Assembly: GCA_002099365.1 (NCBI GenBank)
Contig: MSED01000013.1
Span: 1,116,001 to 1,180,000, forward strand
DNA from: Phialophora verrucosa
Taxonomy: Eukaryota; Ascomycota; Eurotiomycetes; Chaetothyriales; Herpotrichiellaceae
Direction: 5' to 3'
DNA length: 64,000 bases
Under the pieces are notes generated by a model. That model was given only the letters and a program-made list of their open reading frames with translations, had not been told where the DNA came from and made no database searches. This document shows positions 41,830 to 51,796 of the stretch, one piece after another (position 1 is the first letter of the stretch; each line of letters opens with the position of its first letter). A program made the translations under genes and the position numbers.

Positions 41830-44527
41830 TCAATGGAGGAAGCCCCTTCTGGCATTTCTCGCTCTCTCACTCGAGTAGGCGTCGATTTTGACTCCGATGA
41901 AGACGATCTCAAATCCCCCTCGGATCGTATCCTGAGAATTAGGTTGCACTCGCAATCGCCACTGACCGGTTCGAATTGTCCACTCCCCAAGCTCGCCTTG
42001 ACTGCTCTGCCGTTTCCTCTTCTTCGTGGATGGCGCAGAAAGTCTGGTCGTCTGGATCGGGGGCACGGGTAAAGATCCGCGCGCTGCACCTGGGTGAGAG
42101 GGTGCCCCTGCCGGTATTTGTCGCGTTTGAGGTCGCCGCTGTTGGCCGCCAGTAGTGGAAGGCCCGGGTTTGACCGCTGTCCCTTCGCTCATCACGTCTG
42201 ATTCCGACTCGGATTCACTGGGCGCAGTTGAAGGCCCATGTTGCATAACCTGCCCGGCCGGACTGTCCCAGTCGATCTCAAAGCTCTCCCCGTCCAGTCT
42301 GATGTCTGTTGCAGGCTCAAAGCGCACTTTCACCCGGTCCTCGCTTAGAGGCGTGTGTCCGGGACTGGCGGACTGCGAAGACCGTCCTCCCGACAGCATC
42401 ATCAGCCCCAGCGGCGCGTTCGTTGGCAGATTCATCTTGTTCGCCACAACCTGGAACAACGACGACACTCGAGCTTTCGCCAGCCCGTGGAGATCCGCCC
42501 TCATGTCGGTCAGGTCCAGCACAGTGCTCTCAGCCCCGATCTCCACCACCATTTCGTACGAGGTGTCGTCTACAAATGGTCGGGCGTAGTAAACCCATCC
42601 TCCAGTGGTCGGCTTTTCGCCGAGTGAATCATCCCTGGTGTAGGAGACGCCCGAGGGCTTGACGTCTTCCAGTCGCAGACAAATCTCGTGTTTCTGCCGC
42701 TCCAGATTATAGCTGATCTCGTGCGCAATGATCTTCTGCTCTAAGCCTCGCAGATGGAAATAGCGGCAGTCTCGTAGGAGCTCAGATCGATGCGATTCAT
42801 TTCGGATATGGAGAGGGTAGCCGCGTAGTAAATGTAGTAATTCGGCGAAGATTTCTGCCGACCGCCCCGGAACATACGGCGGAGTTATAGACGGGGGACG
42901 GAGAAGTCCTCGGCGGTCAAGACCCGGAAAGACTTCACCAGGTGTCGAGAAGAAGACGGCGAAACCCAGGGAGAAGAAGTTGGGCGAGTTTCCGGGTTCT
43001 GAGAAGATGTCTTTCGGGATCTGGAAATGGCGCTCGCCAATCTGAATGAAAATCTCCGACTCGAATAGCTGATCGATCAGACGGGGAACTGTAGAGAAAT
43101 CAGCTTCCAACCGCAGCAAATCGTGTGTACCTACGGCTGTAGAATTGAGCATCGGCGAAGAGCTTCACGAAATGGCTTCCGTCGACAGGTTTGACGTAGT
43201 AGCCTCCACAGCAGTCAGCACCACAACGACACCACTTGGAGCCAGAATTCGAACCTTGTAGATGCCGGGCCACGTCTCGAAAGGTGGCTGGGTCGCGGTC
43301 GATGTACAGCGTCCTGACGCCGCCGGACTCCTCATTTTGTCGGATTTGTTCCTCGAAGAACTGGGTAAAGTAGGATGGCGCTGTTCACCACGTCAGCCCG
43401 GTCGCTCGACCTCAGCCTCGGACTGTATCCATACCATCGGACGAGATCGAGGCGCCTGACAACCGGAACAAATCTGACCCGATCTGGATGGGGAAGACCT
43501 TCTCAGGAGGGAGAATAGACGGCGGATGCCCTGACGACACGCGCGTCCCTCTCCCACGAGCCGAACTTTGCGACGAGGTAGGTGGAAGTATTGATGGTCT
43601 AGGGGTCGAGCCGGAAGACTGGCGAGTCCTCCTGTTGGCACCAGCTGCACCGGGAGGCGCCCGGGAGCCAGCTGGGAGCTCAGAAGTGATAGATCCTTCA
43701 TCAGGCGACGTTGGACCGACGCCTGACATCCGCTCAAACGTGACAGAACGGTTCGCTGCGACGGCAGAGTCGGGACCAGGTCTGGAGAGCACTCGGACTT
43801 TCTTGTCGACGGAAGAGTCGGTTGGCGTCGAGGCAGTCGAGCTCGGCTTTCGTTTCAAGGCAGATCGAGGGAGCAAGGGCGGGACAAAGGCCGTGACCGA
43901 GCCAGTACCATTGGTGGTGGTGGCCACGTCGGCCGAGGTGCTTGTGGGTGGGAGTGGCGGATTCTTCGGAGTGGTGGAGACGGCAGCTGGGAAGCTCGAA
44001 AGGGAAGGGACGTCGAACTCGTCGAAGTGGTGGATGTGTTCGTGCAGCAACTCACCCGTAGGCTCATATATTGGCTGAGGCGCAAAATCGAGAAAAGGTC
44101 CAGAAGGAGCGACCCAGGGCTGCGAACCAAAGCTTGGGACGCCTAGGGTATAGCTAGTGGGCTCGGTGGAGGCAGCCGCTAGGTGGTGTCGAGAGTCGGG
44201 ATCGTGTACACTGACGGTATGATACTCTAAATCCTCTGGGAGAAAGAAAGGTCGCGTGTCAGGGGAAGGATTAGCGGCGTCAGCAGGCTCGGCATAAGGG
44301 TGAGAGGCGGTGGTGTAGGCGGCACTGGGGTGATTAGTAGCTTTAGAAGCTGGGCCGGAACCATTTGCAGGCCCGGCAGCCGCAGCACGTCGCCCTGCAC
44401 TGTTATGACGGCCATCGGGCATGGACGAAATGGAGATGGCTGGGGAATCCAAGTTGGTGTCAGTAGTCGTATCCGAATAACTGGCATGATTGCGGTCAAG
44501 GTCGACTGTTGGGTGTGGGTCCGTCAT
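41830..44527 (-). CDS. Large protein with two tandem KCTD-like BTB domains
   Basis: Four exons: 44527-43435, 43380-43255, 43203-43135, 43088-41830, giving 848 aa. Introns are 43381-43434, 43204-43254 (donor AAG|GTTCGA) and 43089-43134. The first ~340 residues are Ser/Pro-rich and disordered. A T1/KCTD-like BTB domain (about 344-436) starts VFPIQIGSDLFRLSG and continues PSYFTQFFEEQ, TLYIDRDPATFRDVARHLQG, KLFADAQFYSLPRLIDQL. A second, similar unit (about 440-557) starts EIFIQIGERHFQIPK and continues EIFAELLHLLRGYPL, LLRDCRYFHLRGLEQKI. A globular region follows (SYEMVVEIGAE, FEIDWDSPAGQVM), then an SESESES stretch and a basic tail. Function unknown; an adaptor or scaffold role is inference. Splicing restores the BTB core, so the gene model is solid. 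The true ATG is 44525-44527. Confidence 0.82.
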
Positions 44528-46660
44528 CACTCAGAATGAAATGACCCCTTTGGGTACTGGACGCTCGGGACGCTCAGCAATCAGCCCACAACTCCTGCCA
44601 CTCCCGCAGCACCACGCGCAGTGCATGGGCTTTCGCGCAGTCGGCGAGCTTCACGCGGTGCCAGCGCCTGCAACAGCGCACGGTCTTACCGCCGAATGCC
44701 GCGACTACGGGCCTCGCCGGCTGTCCACAGCTGTACGCAGTAGGGGCGCCCACGAGGGGACCATCGGCTATGGGGCGTGTCCTCTGTGTCGGGGCGGGCG
44801 GTGGGTCGGGGGGCAGCCTTTTGTTTTGTCGCCTGGCCCCTCTGGCCGTCGCTGCAAGAGGGAAGAAGGCTCGGGAATGACGAGGTGAGTTGGGACCTCG
44901 ACACGCTCGAGTAGGTTTGGCGGCAGCACCCAGGAGGCTTTGGTGTCTCTGGCGGACTCTTTGCGGCGTCACTGCCTGCTGGAGATGCCAGGAGCGCGAG
45001 ATCTTGGCTGAACTGTGCGATGAGTAAGCCCTGAGTCATTGCAATGGCGGCAGCGTTATTGGCTGCGACAGTCTGACAAGTCTCCTGGGACGAGTCTTGT
45101 GACGCATGCCGATTACCAAGAGCCGGCGCCATTGAAGTCAGTGTCGGGTCGGAGATGTGAGACGTGGAGGGGAAAAACAGGAATCCGAATGATGAAAGGG
45201 ATGCTTATGGTGATCAAGATCATACGTAGTCAGTACGTACTAGAAATATAGACTCCACGAAACACTGTCTCGCTGTAGTGCGGGGCGCTCAACCCTAGGC
45301 GTGAAGCTCCCCGAGGACTGCACACCGTCACCACAGTAGAAGACGCCCACGGATTGTCGGAATAAGGTCTGCCGTCTGCAGGGAGGCGCACGCCGGGTGT
45401 CACGCGTCGACCAAGCGAGCAAGTCAAGGACCGCTACCCGACATCAAGCTCTGTTCTGCTTGGCGAGAAGAGAGATGTTCGAGAGCTGGAGAGCTCGAAC
45501 CCCAGGCTCCCTCTGACGGGCGCTCAGACGGCTCACCACCGACGGCGCAAGCCCCTGCTAACCGAGGCTCGCGGAGGGAAGATGACGTGCGTGGTTGTTC
45601 CCCGGGCGCTCGTGGTTTGGATGAGCGCAAAGTCTTATTCTTTCAGTCTGGGATTTTCGCGCAACAGCCTCCGAAACGGGTTGCGAAAGTGAGAAAGTCA
45701 GAAGACGACAGCACTGCTTTCGTCGGCGGTCCGGGCCACTGGGTCTAGATTCGATGCTGTGCAGGATGGGATGAGGTATGTAGGAGGCTGCGGAGCCTGT
45801 TCAGGATACACACCGGAAACTGTGCGGGAGACCAGGGTGCGTATATGCAGGACAAAGCTCAAGCTCAAGCTCCGGCTCCCGCTCGTGCCATTTGTTCGGC
45901 GTGAAGAACGATCTGCTTCGTGTGGCAGAGTATGGCACCCCAGGCTCCTGGCACACCACCATCTTGCCACGTTGGCGCGTCTTATATATCTAAATAGTGA
46001 TGCCCACGGCTGTCATGATCATCAGCATAGCATGACAGTGCCCAAAGCCCAGACATAATGCTTGATCCGATATGGTTTAAGCCCTGTATGGCATCTCCTC
46101 CGTCCATTTGGCCCCCGTAGTGTCGAAACGAGGCGCGCTGGCTGTCCTCACAATCCACCAGCAAAGTGTCATTGCGGCTGAAGGTCACAGTAATCACAGA
46201 TCCTGCCCTGCCGCATTTCAGCCCTAGAAAGGATGTGAAACCAGGCCAGACAATCAGCAGCCAGGGCTGAAGGACTTCACACAATGTTCATATACGTATT
46301 GGCCAACACGTTTGAGCCGCTCGCTTAAGGAGCGGGGCCAAATCGGCGTAGGCCCGTCCCAGCGATACTCCAGTATCCCAACTTCCAATATTCAAAGGGC
46401 GAAAGGATTATAAACCTATCGTACGTACGATCTCTTCCCGAAGCTGCGAGCCGAGTAATTCAGATTCGTATTTTCGCCGAGTGCTGGCAGGACCGGGGTG
46501 CAGAAGCCTGCTCCGCTTCGGGTTCGATTCCATCTGGGCGATCGCATTGCCGCACGTACGCACGGATTGTCCCTGCACTGGTCCCAGCTGACAACGGCGA
46601 GGTGTTTACGACCTAGACGAGAGTTCCTCTACCATCAAGCCTCCGGTGTGTAGCAATCTC
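44528..46660. other. Intergenic spacer (2.1 kb) upstream of tandem-BTB gene
   Basis: No recognised gene. A 148-codon minus-strand frame at 44686-45132 (starts MAPALGNRHASQ) ends 159 bp before the tandem-BTB start and could be a leader ORF or missed exon. Other contents are a CAAGCT hexamer run near 45856-45880 and a 14-bp perfect palindrome at 46418-46431. Confidence 0.35.
46418..46431. repeat. Perfect 14-bp palindrome ATCGTACGTACGAT
   Basis: Self-complementary over its full length and centred on GTACGTAC; a related word, CACGTACGCAC, lies near 46555. Such a site could bind a dimeric factor. No known factor assigned. Confidence 0.5.
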
Positions 46661-47576
46661 TTACAGCGTCGTCTTGAAATCACCTTCCACATCCACAATT
46701 TTCGCAACAGCACGCTTGTAGGCGCCTCTTTGATGGATCCGATCGACATAAGCCCAAATCTTCGGGTACTGGCTCTGCGTGAACCCCGATCGAGTCTGGC
46801 CGGCTTCGAGCGGAAAGGAGAGCATGATATCCGCAGCCGTGAGGTCTTTACCGCAGAAATAATCCCCGCCATCAGGAGAAGTGGCGAGTTGGCCTTCGAG
46901 AAAGTCGTAATGGGTCTTGAAGTTCCTTTGAAGAAAGGATGCCTCAATCTTGCCCGCGACACCGTTTGTAACAGGCTTGATGAAGAATGGAACCGGCGCT
47001 TTCCGGATACCTGCTGCTGTGAGTGCCAGATGCAAGAATAGTGAGGCCATAACCTACTTCCCACGATTAGTGACAGAAGCATCAATGGCATGATGCTGCC
47101 CTCGGCGTAGTGCATGAGCATTCTGTATCGCAGCCACGACTCGGTCTCGCCTCCGATCTGGCCATCTTTACCAGCTCTGTATCGTGTTGGGACCAGGCCT
47201 TTCCCTTTGCCATCGTAGTACTCGCAAAAATATTCCGCGATCGCTGCGGATTCAGCGAGTACTATGGGCGTGGCAGAGCCCGGGATCTCAATAGTGACAA
47301 CAGGAGACTTGCCGAGCGGGTGGACTTCTTTCAGCTCCGGAGGAGCAAGCAGGTCCCTAGTTCGTTTGTAGGTTTTAAGCTCATAAGGAACCCCAAGCTC
47401 TTCGAACAGCCACAAGATCCTGTGAGAGCGAGAAACCTCGAGCCTGGCCGACGTCAGTATACATACGTCGACCTATTAGGTGGAGTAACATCAAGGAGGA
47501 CTTTTGTTCACCAATGAAGAGTGATTTTCGGCTCTCCGGCTGCTTTAGCAACTTCACTGCTGCCAGACGAGGCCAT
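46661..47576 (-). CDS. Glutathione S-transferase, GTT1-like
   Basis: Conjugates glutathione to electrophiles or acts as a peroxidase. Exons 47576-47512, 47443-47058 and 47010-46661, 266 aa. Introns are 47444-47511 and 47011-47057. The thioredoxin-like N-domain starts KITLHWLEVSRSHRILWLFE, spliced across intron 1, with the SRSHR catalytic region typical of GTT1-type enzymes. It continues LGKSPVVTI and the glutathione-contacting AESAAIAEYFCEYY. The helical C-domain has YAEGSIMPLML, FFIKPV, DYFCGKDLTAADIMLSFPLE and YPKIWAYVDRIHQRGAYKRA. The acceptor of intron 2 is a triple CAGCAGCAG; all three choices keep frame, and the last (47-nt intron) is used here. Divergent from the complex I subunit gene. 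Confidence 0.9.
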
Positions 47577-48144
47577 TGCTCCGCTAGGGTGCGATGCGTC
47601 GGACGCCGCTGCTTTGCTGAGGGTACTTCTCATGGACTGCGGGTAAGCGAAAGCCTCTCTGTGATTGGAGCTCTGTATGGGACCTCGGGGCCAAAAAGCA
47701 ATCAATTTCAGCTACGGGCGAAGGTGCTTACTGAGCGCGAGGGACCGTGGTAAGCGGTCTCACAGGTGAGCCACTCACTTTCGCTTCGTGGCGTAGAATC
47801 GAGGGCCGCCCCAAGAGATACGCACGGGGAGATGGGAATGTTCCGGTGGGTGTTCTGCCCAAGAGACTGGAAAGGGTCAATTGATCGTACTGAATGATAC
47901 GAGACTATTAGACAGCTCGCCTTCTTTGTGAGGCTTGCGCAGATACCAGCAGTCTTTGTTCTGCTATTTTCAAGATGCTTCTGAGTGGTGAGGCCAAAGT
48001 GATGGAAGAACCAACCACCGCCACGCCAAGCATCACCAGCCACATCCATGAAACCCAACTCCATCATCCACGGTTGACACCTCAACATCGCAGGACGGTT
48101 CAGAGCTAACCACATCAACGTCCACTGCCACACGGCTCTCAATC
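47577..48144. promoter_or_regulatory. Shared promoter of GST and NDUFB4-like gene
   Basis: A 568-bp divergent spacer between a detoxification gene and a respiratory gene. No other gene and no specific operator recognised. Confidence 0.4.
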
Positions 48145-48607
48145 ATGGCTGGGCCAACACGTACGTCCATCATGGAGGACCTGCTGAGGATATGAGACTG
48201 ACTATGGGCATTCTACAGCTCTTCGCCATGATCCCGCTCTCGAGAAAATGTACCGTACGTGACCCTTCCCGACCGGAGACGACGTTCCTCAACACCCCCG
48301 GTTCTGGTTGTTGTCGAATCGCAGGAGCAGTTCGACGGGCTGGGAGGAGGCATCGAGCTGACAGAGTCTCAGAGCTGAACAAAGAGCGATGGAGATATTT
48401 CCGCTGGACACCTCGAACAGCTTTCATTTCCTTCATGTACGCCATATTCGTACCTTCAGTTGTCGGCTACGCGTTCGCGAAAACAGACGTAAGTGGACTT
48501 GGTCGCTCTCGGGTACGAGGGGGTTAAACTGATGGCGTGGTTGTCTTGAACAGGGTAAATGGGACATGCGGGCGAAGCTTAGGGGTGACACCATCAGCGA
48601 ATTCTGA
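48145..48607 (+). CDS. Complex I accessory subunit, NDUFB4/B15-like
   Basis: Small supernumerary subunit of mitochondrial NADH:ubiquinone oxidoreductase, inner-membrane arm. Four exons: 48145-48160, 48219-48254, 48373-48488, 48554-48607, 73 aa. Introns are 48161-48218, 48255-48372 and 48489-48553. The product reads MAGPTPLRHDPALEKMY, then NKERWRYFRWTPRTAFISF, a membrane helix (MYAIFVPSVVGYAFA), KTDGKWDMRAKLRGDTISEF. The YFRWTPRTA motif and the GDTI-EF ending are the family's marks. The splice choice before QLNKER is forced, since the earlier AG gives a stop. The exact subunit name in fungi varies, and the NDUFB4 equivalence is from memory of the family. Confidence 0.85.
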
Positions 48608-50904
48608 GGCGCATCAAATCCCGAGACGATGATAGAGAGGCGAGATTGAGGCAACAATGGCAAAAGTTGTACATATGCGCACTGGTTCTCTCGAAGCATA
48701 CAGGGCCCAAGAGAGCCAAAACCAAGGAATCATGTCTTGGCCACGAGGAAGCCGTTCCCCGTAAGCACTTGTATGGCCTTTGAAGAGGTTCTTGCATCTT
48801 CTCAAGGTCCACTCGGTCTACCTTGAGACCGCTCTCACTTTCAACAGGCTTCTCTTACTACTCCCCTAACATCGAAATATCACAAAGAGCGCACCTGCAT
48901 CTGCCAGCAACGTAGTAGCGCAAACACTTTGAACTGCACTGGACAACACTAATTCGATGGCACAGTGAAGTGAGCTGGCAGGTAGGATTGGAGGTTCCAG
49001 TTAATCTTGACAGCAGAGTGCCCGGCGCCCTGTCTGAGGAGCTGCGCAAGAATGGAGGTCTTACAGACTTCCTAGCACGGTCTCGAATATTCACTACCAA
49101 CTTGAGCACACCCTCTGGGGTCTTTCTCATTCGCATTGGGTCCCTGCAAGGAAAGGGTGACATAGTAAAGAACGGAGACGACGGGCGGCGTAGCCTAAAG
49201 ACGATGGGCATCAAGAAGTGTGTTCGAGAGGGAGATGCGACCTGAATCCAACACCAGCGCTGCCAAGGGTAGCCTGAGGAAGCCACATCAAGATAACTGC
49301 GACTTGGACCGCGTTGTCGGTGCAACAATGCAGCAGAATCGTGCGAAGCTTGCTGCGCCGACCCAAAGTGGAAGCAGGCTCACAAGGTTGTTCACAGAAG
49401 CCGACCAGCCTGAGGGACAGAAAGCGGCCTTCTCTCTCAAAACTCCCGCTTTCCCGAAGCCTTTCTCTTGACTATGACCGGGTGGTCATACTTCGCAGCC
49501 ATACTCGTTTAGATCACCGCGATGCGATAAAACAAAGGCCGCGTTGGCGCCGACAGCGGGCGGCATCTCCCATGCAGTCCTCAGAAGAGTTGGTCACATT
49601 TGCAACGTTGTTAGATAGGCCGCACCAAAGGAGCTCAATTGTGCACATCAACCCTTGGAGGGTCAACAGGCAGCGTATTGAATGGATCGCCTCCAGCAGC
49701 ATATGACGATCGGCACTTTTAGAACGAAACTCATTCCATTTCACTTGACTGTTCCAGAGACTGGAGGCCTTGCACAATTCTAGCGCCTTGGACTTGGAGC
49801 CCTGTTTGTAATCAGCTGGGCTAGGCCGTTTGATTTTGCCTGGATTGCTCAACCACCCACTGGTTGCAGTATAGCCCTTAGCGATGCTCCACAGATGCAA
49901 CGAGGTGGGCTGACACTCCTAGGCCCAGGAACAGGTTAAGTAATCCCTGACTAACGACTAGGGACAGTACGGTGATTCGACAAGGCGATCCAACCTCTTA
50001 TTTTCTTGACTTCAAGGAGCTGAGCTTGAAGCTAATCAGAACCTTGGAAGCGGATCTGTCACGGCGAAAAGGCCGGGCGAGGCCTATGTATAACGATATA
50101 TGACAAATCTGTACATGCAGTACCTAGTATGCGGAGAATCGCCAAACACTCTCAAGTCTCTCGGTGGAGCTCACGAGTTTCCTCGGCTATATCATGGACC
50201 GGGTCGACTGCGAGAGCTATTGCCGAGTCTATTTTACACCCAGCAATAGCGACAGCGCAAAGAAGAATAGGCCCTTCGGTCCAGAAGGCACGATCGCTGT
50301 CCTAGACGAGAGTCGAGGGCAAGGCAACGATCTGCGAGCTGGCTCCACCCTCCCCGTTCATTCTCGCCATAACGGGTAGGTGGTAACTCGTCTCTTGTTG
50401 CCGCTGAATTTAGAGCGATGATGGACGGTGCATACAAGCGACCTGCAAAAGCAATCTGATCCTGGGGCATTCATGTCCACAGGCGACATCCAGGACCGGA
50501 CATTGACCATTTCATCTCGTAAACACCTGGAATCCCTGTTGCTGCACCGTCATGGGTTGCTACCATGCTGCGTGCGTGGTGTAGTACTCCGCAAGGAGGT
50601 TCCAGTTGTCTGGAGAACTGCTCTTCCTGCAACTGCTAGATAATTCACCTGCTGGATCCAGGGCCACGTGGCGCGTGCGGAAACGACCTCATCCACCAAA
50701 ATTTTCGGCAGCTTTCGCTGGGTGAATACGAAGCTCTGTTGCAATTCCATAGCCTCAACCTGCAAGTGGCTGACCAAAGCATCGATATCCGTTCCTGTTA
50801 CCTGATAGCCTTCAGGTTGACGTGTGCCCCTCTACCGAGGGTTAAGTAATAGGCTGCATCAATGCGCCTGGCAGCCTCGCGGCGAGCGTACCCTGCACCC
50901 CTTC
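48608..50904. other. Intergenic spacer (2.3 kb), one possible unrecognised exon
   Basis: No supported gene. A minus-strand segment at about 50814-50653 reads well (DIDALVSHLQVEAMELQQS, QRKLPKILVDEVVSARATW) and ends at CAG|GTGAAT, a plausible donor. A further smooth frame lies at 50470-50234. They could belong to one unrecognised spliced gene downstream of the GNAT gene. No start codon or closing exon could be fixed. Confidence 0.3.
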
Positions 50905-51483
50905 TTACACCCGTTTCCACATGCCGAGGTGTTCGATTCCTTCTTCATCCCAGCGGCCCAACCTTTCGTCGGTGACAAATCCCAGTTTTGCATACATCTT
51001 CTCCACAGAAACCTGGGCGTGACAAAGAACGAGGCCAGTGTAGCCGGCTGCAACTTCATCCTTATGTGCAGCAAGCCATTGGAAAGCCTCCTCGGTAAGA
51101 AGCCGGCTTAGCCCTTTCCCTCTGTGGTTGGCCTTTGTTGCGACGCGCCCTAGCTTGACATATGGCTCTTCGTCTGGATCGCTAAAGCCATTGGGATGGG
51201 CACCATGTGGCGGAGGGACGATCCGGATGACAGAGACAGGCTCATCTTCACCTGACTCGGTCGTACGGTAGGCAACCCAATGCCACGATCGAGGGTCGTC
51301 CTCGTCCAGCTCTGGCTCGAGGGCACAGTTTTGCTCATCGCAAAAGACCTTTATGCGTACGTCCATAGCATCCAGGAATATGCCGGGTGCGTTCTTGGGT
51401 CGGGGATCTGCCGGAAAGCCATTCGGAGCGACCACATCGCCCGGAGGCGGTAGCATGGCAATCTTGTACCCAAGCTTCGCCAT
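50905..51483 (-). CDS. GNAT family N-acetyltransferase
   Basis: Acetyl-CoA-dependent N-acetyltransferase, substrate unknown. Single exon, 192 aa, ATG at 51481-51483. The fold is visible as KVFCDEQNCALEPELDEDD (N-terminal helix), VAYRT, VSVIRIVPPP (strand before the bend), motif A VKLGRVATKANHRGKGLSRL with the Q/R-x-x-G-x-G pyrophosphate loop (RGKGLS), then LVLCHAQVSVEKMYAKLGF (motif B), where the tyrosine sits in the usual position. The start VRIKVFCDEQ resembles fungal proteins similar to glucosamine-6-phosphate acetyltransferase, but substrate residues cannot be judged. It shares a 313-bp divergent promoter with RCM1. Confidence 0.86.
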   Translation of the reverse strand: MAKLGYKIAMLPPPGDVVAPNGFPADPRPKNAPGIFLDAMDVRIKVFCDEQNCALEPELDEDDPRSWHWVAYRTTESGEDEPVSVIRIVPPPHGAHPNGFSDPDEEPYVKLGRVATKANHRGKGLSRLLTEEAFQWLAAHKDEVAAGYTGLVLCHAQVSVEKMYAKLGFVTDERLGRWDEEGIEHLGMWKRV

Positions 51484-51796
51484 TAGCTGAGTTTGAAAGG
51501 AGTGTCGGTTCCACGTAACGCCTGACCCAGCTCACTTCCTTAGTCGGGCACTTTCTTCTTTTGATCTCCTCGTAACGACCGCCAAAATGGCTAATTTTTA
51601 TGCGGCCCTCCACAACGCGCGCCTTAGGACTCGCTCAAATTCAATGTACCAAAGGGCGAAATTTGGCCGAGGCTGATATCGAAGACCCCCGAGGCTTATG
51701 ATTGGCCAATTCCCAACATAAGAATTGATCTTTGATCTTTCGCACAAACTCGCAAGCACCAGCGCGATGACCTGACACTGGCTTTATTGTTGCCAG
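51484..51796. promoter_or_regulatory. Shared promoter of GNAT gene and RCM1
   Basis: A 313-bp divergent spacer between the two start codons. No clear TATA box or operator. Confidence 0.4.

Noticed and set aside
46519..46529. GGTTCGATTCC on the + strand, another tRNA B-box-like word
   Set aside because: The five bases on each side pair at only two positions and no tRNA cloverleaf can be drawn around it.
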